A stretch of DNA of 64,000 nucleotides from an uncultured Steroidobacter sp. (GCA_938008435.1 CALLKK010000008.1:137669-201668); one strand, 5' to 3'; numbered from the stretch's first letter, positions 38,618-48,116 are shown. A program made the numbers and translations. The notes: generated by a model from the sequence alone, not told the origin.

Positions 38618-41600
38618 GCACCGTCCGATGCTCGACGACGGCGCAGCACGCCAACGCGCGCTCGATCCGGCGACTTCGTTCATTGTGCAAGCGCCGGCAG
38701 GCTCTGGAAAGACCGAGCTCTTGACGCAGCGGCATTTGCGGTTGCTCGCCACGGTGGAGGAACCCGAACAGATCCTCGCGATCACGTTCACGCGCAAAGC
38801 CGCGGCCGAGATGCGCGCGCGCATCTTGAAGGCGCTCGTGACGGCGAGCTCGGACGTCGAGCCCGAGCGTCCCCATGCGCGCGTCACGTGGCAGCTGGCG
38901 CGAGCCGTGCGCGCGCTCGATGCCGAGCGCGGCTGGCGGCTTGAGGAGCATCCCGCACGCCTGCGCATCCAGACGATCGACGCGCTCACCGGCATGCTGG
39001 CGCGGCGCTTGCCGCTCTTGTCCGGCATGGGCGCTGCACTCGAACCGGCGGAGGATGCCAAGCCGCTTTACTACGAAGCGGTCGAGCGCTTGCTCGACCA
39101 TCTCGGCGAGGACGACGCGGCGGGACGCGCACTCGCATCGCTGATTGCGCATCTCGGCAATCAAGTCGAGCGCTTGGTCGAGCTGCTCGTCGATTTGCTC
39201 GGACGTCGCGACCAATGGCTGCCTGCGATTCTGCATGCGCGTGCGAGCGCCGATTTCCGCGCCATCATCGAGGGCACGCTGCGGGCCGTCGTGCAGCGTC
39301 ATCTAGAGCAGATGTGCCTCGGGCTGAGCGAGGCGCGTCGGTGCGAGATTTGGGAGCTGACGTGCTTTGCAGCGGGCAATCTCTTGGCGCGGCCCGATCT
39401 CGATGCGGCGCGACGCAGGCTCCTCGAGGGCTACGAGCGCATCGCGCGCACGCCGGGACCGGATACGGACAGCCTCGCGGCATGGCGCATCGTGGCCGAC
39501 ATTTTCTTGAAGCGCGACGGCGGCCTGTATCGCACCGTCACCGTGAGGCAAGGCTTCCCGCCGACGCAGGGTGCGATGAAGACGCGCATGGAAACGATGC
39601 TCGCGGAGCTCGCTGAAGACGAAACATTCTGCGAGCAGCTGCTCAGCGTCCGCACGCTGCCGCCGCTGACGTACAACGACGAGCAGTGGACGATTCTGGA
39701 GGCGTTGTTCACGGTGCTCCCGGTGGCGGTCGCCGAGTTGCACATCGTGTTCCAGCAGCACAAGCGCTGCGACTATGTCGAAAGCGCGCTGCGCGCTCTG
39801 CGTGCGCTCGGCACGGGCGAGGAGGCAACCGACCTGGCGCTCGCGCTCGATTATCGCATTCGTCACATTCTGGTGGACGAGTTCCAGGACACCTCGTTCA
39901 CGCAGATCGCTTTGCTCGAACGGCTCACCGCCGGCTGGACGCCAGGCGACGGACGCACGCTCTTCTGCGTGGGCGATCCGATGCAATCGATCTACCGCTT
40001 CCGGCAAGCCGAAGTCGGTCTGTTCATCGAGCTGCAACGCCACGGTCTTGCGCACTTGCCGCTCGAGCCGCTCACGCTGACGTCGAATTTCCGTTCGACG
40101 ATTCCGGTCGTCAGCTGGGTCAACGATGTCTTCCGCACGGTGTTTCCGCCGCACGATGACGTGGAGCAGGGCGCAGTGCGCTACAGCGCGAGCGTCGCCG
40201 CGAAGAGCGACGAGAGCGGCGGCGTGTACGTGCATCCGCTGTTCGGCGCGAAGGCAGATTCGGCGAGCACTGTGGTAGACATCGTGCAACGCGCGCTCGC
40301 GCGCGATCAGGAAGGCACGGTGGCGATTCTCGTGGCGGGACGCAAGCACTTGGGGTCGATTGCGTCCGCGTTGACCGCTGCCGGCATCGAGCATCAAGCG
40401 GTCGAGATCGAGATGCTGAGCGAACGTCCGGTCGTGCAGGATCTCATGGCATTGACGCGCGCGCTCACGCATTTGGCGGATCGCACTGCATGGCTGGCTG
40501 TGCTGCGTGCGCCGTGGTGCGGGCTCACGCTTGCCGATCTGCATGCGATCGCGGCAGGTGCGCCGCAGGCGACGATTCGCGAGCTGCTCGAACGGGCGCT
40601 TGCCTCGAACAATCTCTCGTCCGAGGGCCGCGCACGGGCTGAGCGCGCGTATCGGGTGCTGGAGCTTGCGCTGGCCGAGCGGGGTCGTCAGCCGCTGCGC
40701 GATTGGGTCGAGCGCACCTGGATCGCCTTGGGCGGTCCTGCAACGTTGCGCGAGCCGCAAGATCTCGACGATGCGCGTGCCTATTTCAGAAAGCTCGATG
40801 AGCTCGATGAGGCGGGCGACATTGCCGACGTGACGCAGCTCGAAGAGCGCCTGGAAGGTTTGTGTGCGTGGCCGCGCGCCGACGCGCGTGCGCGAGTCGA
40901 GATCATGACCATTCACAAGGCGAAAGGTCTCGAATTCGACACGGTGATCGTTCCTGGGCTCGATCGCGTCGTGAAGGGCGACGATCAACCGCTCTTGCAT
41001 TGGACTCGCGTCGCCGGCGTGGATGAGGGGCTCATCTTTGCGCCGCTGACTGCAGCCGGCGCGGAAGCCGATCCCGTGTATCGCTGGGCCGAGTTGCTCG
41101 AACGGGAACGTACGGCGCATGAGCGTGCGCGCCTGCTCTACGTGGCAGCAACGCGCGCCAAGCGCGAGCTGCACCTCATCGGCAGCGTCGAGCTGAAGGA
41201 AAGCGAGGACGGGCTCGAGCTGCGTCCGCCGCGCAAGGGCACGATGCTGGCGCTCCTCTGGCCGCACGTCGAAGCGCGCTATCGAGAGGCGATGGGCGCC
41301 TATGTGCCGGAGGTCGCGCAGACGACGAGCGAGCGGCCTTCGGTGCTGCTCAAACGCTTGCCGCTAACCTGGCAGGCGCCCGAGCCGGATGCCGATGTGC
41401 GTGTGCCCGAGAGCGCACGCGTCGAGATCGTGGATGCCGCGGGGCCAGAGTTCGACTGGGTCACGGAGACGAGCCGACGCATCGGTACGCTCGTACATCG
41501 CGAGCTCGAACGCATGGTGAGCCGCGACACCGGCGCACTCGACGCCCATCACTCATCGCCTGGCGTGCGCGCACGCATGCGCGCGGAGCTAGCCGAGCTC

Positions 41601-42002
41601 GGCGTGCCGGACGATCGCTGCGAGGCTGCGCTGGAGCGCGTGCTCGCCGCGATTCGCGCGACGCTCGACGATCCGAAAGGACGTTGGCTGCTCGGGCTCG
41701 AAAGCGGGATCAGCGACGCGCATTCCGAGCTCGCGTTGAGCGGCGTGGTGAACGGCCGCGTGATCCAAAGCGTCATCGATCGCACGTTCGTTGCCGCGGA
41801 TGGCGTGCGCTGGATCGTTGACTTCAAGACGAGCACGCACGAAGGTGCGGGACTCGAACGCTTCCTCGAAGAAGAAGCGCGACGTTATCGGCCGCAGCTC
41901 GAACGGTATGCGATGCTGATGCGCGCCCTCAATCCCGCCGAGCCCGTCAAAGCGGCGCTCTATTTCCCGCTGATGAAGCGCTGGGTCGAGGTGGCCGTCT
42001 AA
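38610..42002 (+). CDS. AddA-like UvrD/Rep helicase-nuclease
   Basis: A 1130-residue superfamily 1 helicase. Walker A QAPAGSGKTELLTQR has Lys34; motif Ia ITFTRKAAAEMR, motif II VDEFQDTSFTQ, motif III GDPMQSIYRFRQAE and motif V/VI IHKAKGLEFDTVIVPG and LLYVAATRAKRELHL follow. A C-terminal nuclease with WIVDFKTSTHEG (Asp1071, Lys1073) matches AddA/RecB. It would unwind DNA ends and, with the AddB-like partner, generate 3' tails for RecA. ATG 38610 overlaps the partner stop by eight bases; a longer upstream frame lies inside that gene and is not used. Confidence 0.93.
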   Translation: MSEHRPMLDDGAARQRALDPATSFIVQAPAGSGKTELLTQRHLRLLATVEEPEQILAITFTRKAAAEMRARILKALVTASSDVEPERPHARVTWQLARAVRALDAERGWRLEEHPARLRIQTIDALTGMLARRLPLLSGMGAALEPAEDAKPLYYEAVERLLDHLGEDDAAGRALASLIAHLGNQVERLVELLVDLLGRRDQWLPAILHARASADFRAIIEGTLRAVVQRHLEQMCLGLSEARRCEIWELTCFAAGNLLARPDLDAARRRLLEGYERIARTPGPDTDSLAAWRIVADIFLKRDGGLYRTVTVRQGFPPTQGAMKTRMETMLAELAEDETFCEQLLSVRTLPPLTYNDEQWTILEALFTVLPVAVAELHIVFQQHKRCDYVESALRALRALGTGEEATDLALALDYRIRHILVDEFQDTSFTQIALLERLTAGWTPGDGRTLFCVGDPMQSIYRFRQAEVGLFIELQRHGLAHLPLEPLTLTSNFRSTIPVVSWVNDVFRTVFPPHDDVEQGAVRYSASVAAKSDESGGVYVHPLFGAKADSASTVVDIVQRALARDQEGTVAILVAGRKHLGSIASALTAAGIEHQAVEIEMLSERPVVQDLMALTRALTHLADRTAWLAVLRAPWCGLTLADLHAIAAGAPQATIRELLERALASNNLSSEGRARAERAYRVLELALAERGRQPLRDWVERTWIALGGPATLREPQDLDDARAYFRKLDELDEAGDIADVTQLEERLEGLCAWPRADARARVEIMTIHKAKGLEFDTVIVPGLDRVVKGDDQPLLHWTRVAGVDEGLIFAPLTAAGAEADPVYRWAELLERERTAHERARLLYVAATRAKRELHLIGSVELKESEDGLELRPPRKGTMLALLWPHVEARYREAMGAYVPEVAQTTSERPSVLLKRLPLTWQAPEPDADVRVPESARVEIVDAAGPEFDWVTETSRRIGTLVHRELERMVSRDTGALDAHHSSPGVRARMRAELAELGVPDDRCEAALERVLAAIRATLDDPKGRWLLGLESGISDAHSELALSGVVNGRVIQSVIDRTFVAADGVRWIVDFKTSTHEGAGLERFLEEEARRYRPQLERYAMLMRALNPAEPVKAALYFPLMKRWVEVAV

Positions 42003-42018
42003 GGGCGAGCGCGCGTCG

Positions 42019-42756
42019 CTAGTAGGCGCCTTCCCAGCTGAAGTTGCGCCGGCCCTGCGCGTCGGGAGGCCCCAGCATCTGCAATTGGCTCACGAGGCTT
42101 GGGGGCGCATCCGGTTTCGGGGCGGTCAGCCCGCGCACGACATAGCTGCGGTTCGGATAGAGCTCGATCGTGCCCGCAACCTGTAGCGGCCCGTCGATAT
42201 CGGCGACGGTGCCGCGCAGCGCGCCGTCGGCCACCGCGCCTTCCGGGAAGGTGATCTTGTAGCTGCCGGTGAACGGTCCGCGCTGCGTCGTATTCACGAG
42301 CTGCAAGAGATCGACCGTGCCTTGCGCCGCCGTCGGCCAACCGTTTTCCAGGACGAGCTCGCGCAGCTTGAGATTCACCGTCCCGTTCCAGCCGCGCGGC
42401 GCGGCATTGCCGAGTGCGGCGAGCGGCAGTGATGCGGTGAGATCGGTGAAGCGAACGCGCTGCGCGCCGCCTTCGACCGTCGCTTGCAGAAAACCGTCGG
42501 TACGTCTCACATTGACGTCGGCGCGCAGCTTCAACGCAAACAGCGCAAGAGCGTGCAGATTCCACTCGACTCGTCCGACGGGGACGCCCTGGACGGTGAG
42601 GAGCTGGGCGCGTCCGCGCCACGCGGTGCCTTCGACGCCGGCCGCACTTACACCGGCATCGCGAAAGCGGCCGAGCACGACGGAGGCGGGCAGGGTCGCG
42701 ACCGCGAACACGACATAGGCGATCAGGCCGAGGGCGATCAACCAGCGCAGCTTCAT
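42019..42756 (-). CDS. gspN: Type II secretion system protein N
   Basis: A 245-residue protein with one N-terminal helix (WLIALGLIAYVVFAVATLPASVV) and a periplasmic domain with GVEGTAWRGRAQLL and GVPVGRVEWNLHALALFALK, the GspN signature. It is the last gene of the gspG-N operon, 13 bases after gspM. GspN is an accessory inner-membrane component missing from some T2SS. The order and the four-base overlaps upstream support its place. It is convergent with the AddA-like gene. Confidence 0.9.
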   Translation of the reverse strand: MKLRWLIALGLIAYVVFAVATLPASVVLGRFRDAGVSAAGVEGTAWRGRAQLLTVQGVPVGRVEWNLHALALFALKLRADVNVRRTDGFLQATVEGGAQRVRFTDLTASLPLAALGNAAPRGWNGTVNLKLRELVLENGWPTAAQGTVDLLQLVNTTQRGPFTGSYKITFPEGAVADGALRGTVADIDGPLQVAGTIELYPNRSYVVRGLTAPKPDAPPSLVSQLQMLGPPDAQGRRNFSWEGAY

Positions 42757-42769
42757 CGCGTGCCTCGTG

Positions 42770-43267
42770 TCATCCCGGCGCGCGTTGCAGCACGAGGCTG
42801 GCGTTTACCAAGCCTGGGTCGTTCGTCTTGTCGATCGTCGCCGATTCGATGGTGATGGCGTGGCTTTGCTGCAGGCTCGCGAGGCAGGTGACGAGCTTGT
42901 CGAACTCGGCACGCTCGAGCCGCACACGGATGCCCGTCGTGCCGTTCGGCGTCTGGCCGGTGAGGGAGCTGCCGAGACCGCATTCGCGCGCCGCGCGGTC
43001 GACGATCACCACCAACGACTCGCCGGTCGGCAAGGAGACGGCAGGCGCGTTCTGGGAGAGCGCGATGATTTCGCCGGCGACGCTGCGCATCCACGCGAGA
43101 TCGCCTTGCTTCTTGGCGACGCGCTCGGCTTGCGCAGCCGTTGCGGCATAGAACGGCGCGAGTACGAACAGATAAAGGAGCGTCGCGACGACGAGAACCG
43201 CCGTGCCGGCAACGAGCCAGCGCTCGCGAGGCTGCAAACGGAAGAACCAATCCCTGACGGCTTGCAT
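42770..43267 (-). CDS. gspM: Type II secretion system protein M
   Basis: A 165-residue bitopic membrane protein: short cytoplasmic start (VRDWFFRLQPRERWLVAGTAVLV), one helix, and a periplasmic ferredoxin-like domain. GspM pairs with GspL to anchor the GspE ATPase and to link to the pseudopilus. It follows gspL by three bases. Length and topology are normal. Confidence 0.9.
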   Translation of the reverse strand: MQAVRDWFFRLQPRERWLVAGTAVLVVATLLYLFVLAPFYAATAAQAERVAKKQGDLAWMRSVAGEIIALSQNAPAVSLPTGESLVVIVDRAARECGLGSSLTGQTPNGTTGIRVRLERAEFDKLVTCLASLQQSHAITIESATIDKTNDPGLVNASLVLQRAPG

Positions 43268-43270
43268 CGT

Positions 43271-44524
43271 CTAAACGCCCGAGGACTTGAACTGCAGTCG
43301 GCCTTCGAACTTCGATTCGCGCGGGTTGGCCGATTGAATCTCCGCGCCCAGCCCCTTTTCGGTCGCCACTTGGCGAATGCGATCGAGCGCATCGACCGAC
43401 GGAGCGAGCACGCGCACGTCGGTGGTGTTATTGCGGTAGGCAATCGCTTCGACGGTGGTGTTCGGTGCCTGCGCCAATGCGTCGCTCAGCGCGGCCAGCG
43501 TCGCCATCATGGCGCTCTCGGGTGCGGTGCCGCGCAATTGACTGAGCCGCAGCTCGACTTGTCGGCGTGCCTGCAACGGGTCGGGCACCGGCGCGCCCGG
43601 AATCGCTTGCTGGAAGACGGCGACGATCTTGCGATCAAGCGCTGCTTCGACTTGCTTGTAGTGCCAGTATTGCCAGCCTTTGACGCCGAAGTGCACGGCG
43701 ACGAACACCGCCGCCAGCATGGCGGCGTAACGCCAAGGCGCAAAGGAAATGCCGAGCTTGCGCTTGACCGTGTAGGGGCCTTGCAAGAGGTTGACGGGCG
43801 CCGCCGTCACGACCTTCGTCGCCATGAGCGGCAGCGGGCCGTCCGGCAGGAGCTTGATCTGCAAGCTCGCCGTGAACTCGCGCAACCCTTCGAGCAGATC
43901 GCGCTCGCGTTCGTAATCGGCTTCGGAAACGTAGATGGTGACGTGCTCGCGCGCTTCTTCGCCGGAGGCAAGCGCAAGCTGCAATGCTTCGATCAGCGGT
44001 TCGACTTCGAGCACGGCGCCCGGCACGTTCTCGCGCTGCACGTACACGCGGCCGTTGTCGATGACCAGCGTGACGTTGTTGGGCGTCGTCGGGAGCGCGG
44101 AAGTTTCCGCATACACCGCATCGGGATGAATGCCGCTTGCCTGCAGGCGATCCAGCCACTCTTGCATGCGCGCGCGTGCTACGACGGCCACGGGCGTGCC
44201 GGGCCGCTCCTCACGCCGACCGACCGCGAAATGCAAGCTCTCGATGTCGTCGGCAAGCTGCTCTTCGAGCGCGAAGGGAACGATCTGCGCGAGCTTCGCG
44301 CTGCTCTTGAGGGGAAGCACCGGTTCGGCGAGCAGCACATCGGTGCCCGGCGCGAGAACGATGACGCGTCGTCCGGCGGCGAACGCTGCTGCGTCGGCGA
44401 GCGGACCTGCGTGCACGGAGCCGAGGCGCGCACCTGCGCTGTCGACGAAAATCCATTGGCTGTGCGCTGCGGCTTCTGAACCCGTCGTCGGCGGGTTCAA
44501 ACGGATCACGAGGAATTCCGCCAT
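43271..44524 (-). CDS. gspL: Type II secretion system protein L
   Basis: A 417-residue protein with an actin-like cytoplasmic domain (EFLVIRLNPP, VLPLKSSAKLAQIVPFALEEQLADDIE), one membrane helix (about residue 265, YAAMLAAVFVAVHFG) and a periplasmic ferredoxin-like domain. It docks the GspE ATPase at the membrane. I chose ATG 44524, whose first base overlaps the gspK stop (TAATG), over an in-frame start at 44629 inside gspK. Confidence 0.92.
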   Translation of the reverse strand: MAEFLVIRLNPPTTGSEAAAHSQWIFVDSAGARLGSVHAGPLADAAAFAAGRRVIVLAPGTDVLLAEPVLPLKSSAKLAQIVPFALEEQLADDIESLHFAVGRREERPGTPVAVVARARMQEWLDRLQASGIHPDAVYAETSALPTTPNNVTLVIDNGRVYVQRENVPGAVLEVEPLIEALQLALASGEEAREHVTIYVSEADYERERDLLEGLREFTASLQIKLLPDGPLPLMATKVVTAAPVNLLQGPYTVKRKLGISFAPWRYAAMLAAVFVAVHFGVKGWQYWHYKQVEAALDRKIVAVFQQAIPGAPVPDPLQARRQVELRLSQLRGTAPESAMMATLAALSDALAQAPNTTVEAIAYRNNTTDVRVLAPSVDALDRIRQVATEKGLGAEIQSANPRESKFEGRLQFKSSGV

Positions 44525-45543
44525 TAGGTCGTCCCGAAGCTTCGCAAAATGGGACGAACGAGATTCGTCCGGTCGGTGCGATACAACAAACTGTACAGGG
44601 TGAAATGAGTAGTGCCAATAGTGACCCACACCGTCGAACGGAAGTAATCGCTGCGTTCGCCGACGAGCCCGCCTTGAATGAGCTCTTGTCTCTCATCCGG
44701 CGTGAGCGAGCTTTCGAATTCCTGCAGCGTCGGATGACAACGTTCCTTGCGTAATTCGCGAACGTTGTCGCGGCCGAGCGTGAACTGGCGCTGCCCTTCG
44801 GTGTAGGCGTCGAGCACTTCGGGAGCGGCGGTGCAGACGTTGAGCGGCGTGCCGATGGGCAGCGCGGTTACGAAAGGTTCGAGACGGCGATAACGCTCGA
44901 GACCGAAGTCGACGAGGGCGAGCAATTCGCTCGTGCGCGTGATCGGCATGTCTGCGGTGCGATACGGCGGCGTTCGGCTCGTGTAGATCGAATCTTCGGC
45001 GCCGTCCGGGAAACCAGCCTGCGCATCCGAATCGATCCAGTCGGCGATGATGCCCGCCCACTTGGGCTCGAGCTCGAGGATTTCGAGCAGACGTTCGAGC
45101 CGCCGGACCGCTCGCGGATCGGGCACGAGCAGTGCGCCGTCGCGCATGACGAGGTTGTTGAGATTGAAACGTCCTTGCATGTCCTCGAGGAAGCCCGCGA
45201 CCTCGCCGCCCTCGATCGGGATCGGCGGAATCGGCGTGGCCCATTCCTCGGCGAGATGGTCCTGCTTGTTGTTGTTGGCCGCATCTTTGCGGAGTGTGTC
45301 GGCAGCCCAGGCTTCGGCGCCGATCGCGACTTGAAACGCTTGATCGAGCGCGTAGCGAGTCGCCGAGCGTCGTTGATCGAGAAAGCCGTTGAAGCCGACG
45401 TTCACGGCCAAAATGGTTGCGAGCGCAACGATCAACACGGCGGTGATTAGTGCAACCCCGCGTTGCTTTCTCGCGGTGCGCAAGCGACCTGCGCTCTCAG
45501 GCCGTAGCCCGTGACTCGTCGCCGGTAGCTTGGAGGTCTTCAT
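44524..45543 (-). CDS. gspK: Type II secretion minor pseudopilin K
   Basis: A 339-residue minor pseudopilin that caps the tip of the pseudopilus. The prepilin site is KQRGVALITAVLIVALATIL after a 30-residue leader, the loose type expected for GspK, which lacks the usual Glu5. The large periplasmic domain has GRFNLNNL, WIDSDAQAGFPDGAED and LNVCTAAPEVLDAY, calcium-binding GspK blocks. The ATG overlaps the gspJ stop by four bases (ATGA). Confidence 0.93.
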   Translation of the reverse strand: MKTSKLPATSHGLRPESAGRLRTARKQRGVALITAVLIVALATILAVNVGFNGFLDQRRSATRYALDQAFQVAIGAEAWAADTLRKDAANNNKQDHLAEEWATPIPPIPIEGGEVAGFLEDMQGRFNLNNLVMRDGALLVPDPRAVRRLERLLEILELEPKWAGIIADWIDSDAQAGFPDGAEDSIYTSRTPPYRTADMPITRTSELLALVDFGLERYRRLEPFVTALPIGTPLNVCTAAPEVLDAYTEGQRQFTLGRDNVRELRKERCHPTLQEFESSLTPDERQELIQGGLVGERSDYFRSTVWVTIGTTHFTLYSLLYRTDRTNLVRPILRSFGTT

Positions 45544-46196
45544 CCCGGTACCTCCACGAGGCGCTTGATCTCGCCCCAGTCTTCGAGCTCGAGCGTGATC
45601 TCGACCGCAATCGGTCGCAGCCGGCGCATGTCGGGACCGGAGTAGCCGAGCGGCGGCCATTGCTCGTGCCAGCGACCGTTCGCATCCATGAAGCGCAGCT
45701 GCGCGCGTTCGACCTGGTCGATCAGGATCGTGCTTTGCGGCTCCGCGGTCAGTGTGCGGTCGAGCACATACCAGTATTCGCGGCGCAGGCGACCTTCTTC
45801 GTCGATGCGGTAGGCGACTCGCTGCAGCGTGGAGCGCGATACGCCGGCGGGATTGGCCCAGCCGGCGTGCGTGAGCTCGACCAGAATGTTCGAGCGCGCA
45901 TCGGCGCGCAGCGCGGGCTGGTACGAGTCGCCGAGCGGATCGCGCACGGGGCGCGGCTCGAGCGTGGCGAAGTCCGTCGCCAAGCGTTGCACGGCGTTCT
46001 GTACGGCGCGAGTGCGCGCATTGGCGCGTTCGACGATCTCGCTGTGCCTGACGAGCTGGTTGTAGCCGCCCATGGCGAGGGCGCCCACGATGACGAAGAT
46101 CGCGATGGCGACCAAGACTTCGATGAGCGTGAAGCCGCCGCTGCGCGCGCGCTGTTCGCTGTCGCGTCGTCTCGATTCCCTTGCGTGCTCCTGCAT
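45540..46196 (-). CDS. gspJ: Type II secretion minor pseudopilin J
   Basis: A 218-residue minor pseudopilin with prepilin cleavage motif RSGGFTLIEVLVAIAIFVIV (conserved Glu at +5). The body shows TDFATLEPRPVRDPLG and WPPLG, typical of GspJ, which forms a tip complex with GspI and GspK. I place the start at 46196, where a GGAGG lies seven bases upstream. Longer in-frame starts (46241, 46307) overlap gspI. The basic leader of about 19 residues suits a prepilin. Confidence 0.92.
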   Translation of the reverse strand: MQEHARESRRRDSEQRARSGGFTLIEVLVAIAIFVIVGALAMGGYNQLVRHSEIVERANARTRAVQNAVQRLATDFATLEPRPVRDPLGDSYQPALRADARSNILVELTHAGWANPAGVSRSTLQRVAYRIDEEGRLRREYWYVLDRTLTAEPQSTILIDQVERAQLRFMDANGRWHEQWPPLGYSGPDMRRLRPIAVEITLELEDWGEIKRLVEVPG

Positions 46197-46218
46197 CGGT
46201 GCCTCCGGGTCGTGCGCG

Positions 46219-46800
46219 CTATTGGTCCGAAGGTTGCTCATCCGAAGGCGGCTCTTCGACAGGCTCGCCGTTCGGTTCATTCGGCTGCTCGTCGGTCGGC
46301 GGTGCACGATCGTCGTCGGATCTGCGGCCGCGCGGCCGCTGCCTGTTCAACACGCCATCCCAATCGATGAGCGCGCTGCCCGCCGGTGCGATCGCCGTGC
46401 CGTAAAAGCCGGTGATGGATGCGAGCGAGGAGCCGGCGGCGGCCTCTGCGGGACGCACCGAGATGTCGATGCGACGTATCGACTCGATCGGCGTCTGCGT
46501 CACCGTCATCGTCCAGCGCCACGTGCGCCCGGCCATCTCGACTTCATCGGAGGTTTCGTCGATCGGCGGCGGCGTGCGCTGCAAGCGCGTCTCGGTGAGC
46601 TTGTTGAGCGCGACCCAGTGCGCGATCGTCTTCTCGCGCAGATATGTACTGTTGCTGGCTGTCTGGCTCACGGCCTGAATCACCGCCAGCATGCCGAGCC
46701 CGACGATGACGAGCGCGGCGAGCACTTCGATGAGGGTGAAGCCGCGCGTGCGGGCGTGCGCGCGCCGCGATCGCGCAGATATGCGCTCGATCCAGCTCAT
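46219..46800 (-). CDS. gspI: Type II secretion minor pseudopilin I with a long acidic tail
   Basis: A 193-residue minor pseudopilin: cleavage motif TRGFTLIEVLAALVIVGLGM, then the GspI fold (AVSQTASNSTYLREKTIAHWVA, RTWRWTMTVTQTPIESIRRIDI). GspI is usually about 125 residues. Here a further 60 or so residues follow, ending in a Pro/Glu/Asp-rich stretch (DEQPNEPNGEPVEEPPSDEQ) that looks disordered. The tail could contact secreted proteins or neighbouring pseudopilins. ATG 46800 overlaps the gspH stop (ATGA). Confidence 0.9.
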   Translation of the reverse strand: MSWIERISARSRRAHARTRGFTLIEVLAALVIVGLGMLAVIQAVSQTASNSTYLREKTIAHWVALNKLTETRLQRTPPPIDETSDEVEMAGRTWRWTMTVTQTPIESIRRIDISVRPAEAAAGSSLASITGFYGTAIAPAGSALIDWDGVLNRQRPRGRRSDDDRAPPTDEQPNEPNGEPVEEPPSDEQPSDQ

Positions 46801-47465
46801 GCCTCTTCGTCCTCTTGCTCGCTCGGCTTGGTGGACGCGACCGGAACCCAAGTGCGATCTTGCGTGCGCCGCTCGACGCGCAGATCGTCGTCGGGTTGCG
46901 CGACGACGCGCCATAGCGCCTCCTCGCTGTCGCGTTCGATCTGTAGCTCGAAGGGCATGATCTCGCCGCTCGACATCACCACGATCTGCGGCGGCGGCTC
47001 GTCGACGCTGCGTTTCGGCGGCGGACGCAGGGCGGGGTGGACGGACTCGTCTACGTCTTCGTCATCGTCCTCGCGCGCGCCGAGCGTGCGCTGCGGCAGC
47101 TGCGGCTTGAGGACGATTTCGCGCGATTCCAGCCAGACGCGAAAGCGCAGACCGTCGGGCAGCTCGCGCGTCGCGTACAGCTTGTCGCCGTCGATCGGCA
47201 ACCATGTATTGAGGCGCGGCTCGTAGCGCAGGAACTCGTACGAGGAAGCGGCAACGTAGATGCCGATGTCGATGCCTTGCAGCTCGGCTTCTTCGCGGGC
47301 TTGTTGCAGGAGGGCCCACAAGCGCTTCGCTTCGTTCTCGGCTTCGCGGTCGGCGCCGAGAATGCCGAATGACAACGTCGCGACCGCCACCATGATGCCG
47401 ATGATGACGATCACCACCAGCACCTCCATGAGCGTGAAGCCGGACGCGCAGCGACGGACACGCAT
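46797..47465 (-). CDS. gspH: Type II secretion minor pseudopilin H
   Basis: A 222-residue minor pseudopilin with a short leader and motif ASGFTLMEVLVVIVIIGIMV. The GspH domain follows (RLWALLQQAREEAELQGIDIGI, YEFLRYEP). A charged Pro-rich insert (REDDDEDVDESVHPALRPPP) interrupts the second half, making it longer than the usual 150-190 residues. It is 56 bases after gspG. Confidence 0.92.
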   Translation of the reverse strand: MRVRRCASGFTLMEVLVVIVIIGIMVAVATLSFGILGADREAENEAKRLWALLQQAREEAELQGIDIGIYVAASSYEFLRYEPRLNTWLPIDGDKLYATRELPDGLRFRVWLESREIVLKPQLPQRTLGAREDDDEDVDESVHPALRPPPKRSVDEPPPQIVVMSSGEIMPFELQIERDSEEALWRVVAQPDDDLRVERRTQDRTWVPVASTKPSEQEDEEA

Positions 47466-47521
47466 GGGAGGAGCGGGGAGTGCGATGGGTTAGAGCCGTT
47501 GGGGGCTGACGCCTCCGCTCA

Positions 47522-48037
47522 TCAGTCGGTGAGATTCCAGTTGCCGATGTCGGCGTTCACGCCTTCGCCGCCCTCCTGACCGTCGGCGCCGAGCGAATAG
47601 AGGTCGTATTCGAGGCCGCGCTGGCCCGGGTAGACGTAAATGTAATCGTTGCCCCACGGATCCTTGCGCAGGCCGCCGCTCAGGTAGCCGCCCGGCTTCC
47701 AGTTACGAATGGTGGGATCGTTGGGCTGCTCGACGAGCGCGCGCAGGCCTTGCTCGGTCGTCGGATACTTGAAGTTGTCCATGCGGAAGAGATTGAGCGC
47801 CGTCTCGTACGCGCGGATGTCCTGACGCGCCTTGGCGATCTGCGCATCGTCGATACGGCGAATGACGTTCGGGGCCACGATCGCGGCCAACAGGCCGAGG
47901 ATCACCACCACGACCATGATTTCGATCAACGTAAAGCCGCGGCTGCCGCGTCCGGCGAGCGCAGCGGGCAGGAAGCGCGTCGCGGTCCGGAACGAACGCT
48001 TCGTCGAGGGGCGAACCATCGCAAGTATGCGTGACAT
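47522..48037 (-). CDS. gspG: Type II secretion major pseudopilin G
   Basis: A 171-residue prepilin with an unusually long basic leader before the cleavage site SRGFTLIEIMVVVVILGLLA. The C-terminal calcium-loop part reads DPWGNDYIYVYPGQRG and SLGADGQEGGEGVNADIGNW, diagnostic for GspG. Possible starts are ATG 48037, ATG 48019 and TTG 48046; I choose 48037, where AGGA lies nine bases upstream. It heads gspGHIJKLMN. gspC, D, E and F are not in the window and must lie elsewhere. Confidence 0.95.
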   Translation of the reverse strand: MSRILAMVRPSTKRSFRTATRFLPAALAGRGSRGFTLIEIMVVVVILGLLAAIVAPNVIRRIDDAQIAKARQDIRAYETALNLFRMDNFKYPTTEQGLRALVEQPNDPTIRNWKPGGYLSGGLRKDPWGNDYIYVYPGQRGLEYDLYSLGADGQEGGEGVNADIGNWNLTD

Positions 48038-48073
48038 GTTCGTCAATCCTTACTCACTTGAGCGAGAATGCGC

Positions 48074-48102
48074 TTAATCGACAGCGCGCCGGATAATAAC
48101 AA
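48074..48102 (-). promoter_or_regulatory. Candidate promoter of the gspG-N operon
   Basis: On the minus strand TTGTTA (48102-48097) and GATTAA (48079-48074) are exactly 17 bases apart, 36 bases before the gspG start. It occupies the 79-base gap shared with the divergent rrtA gene. Confidence 0.5.
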
Positions 48103-48116
48103 AGTGGACTTGCGCC

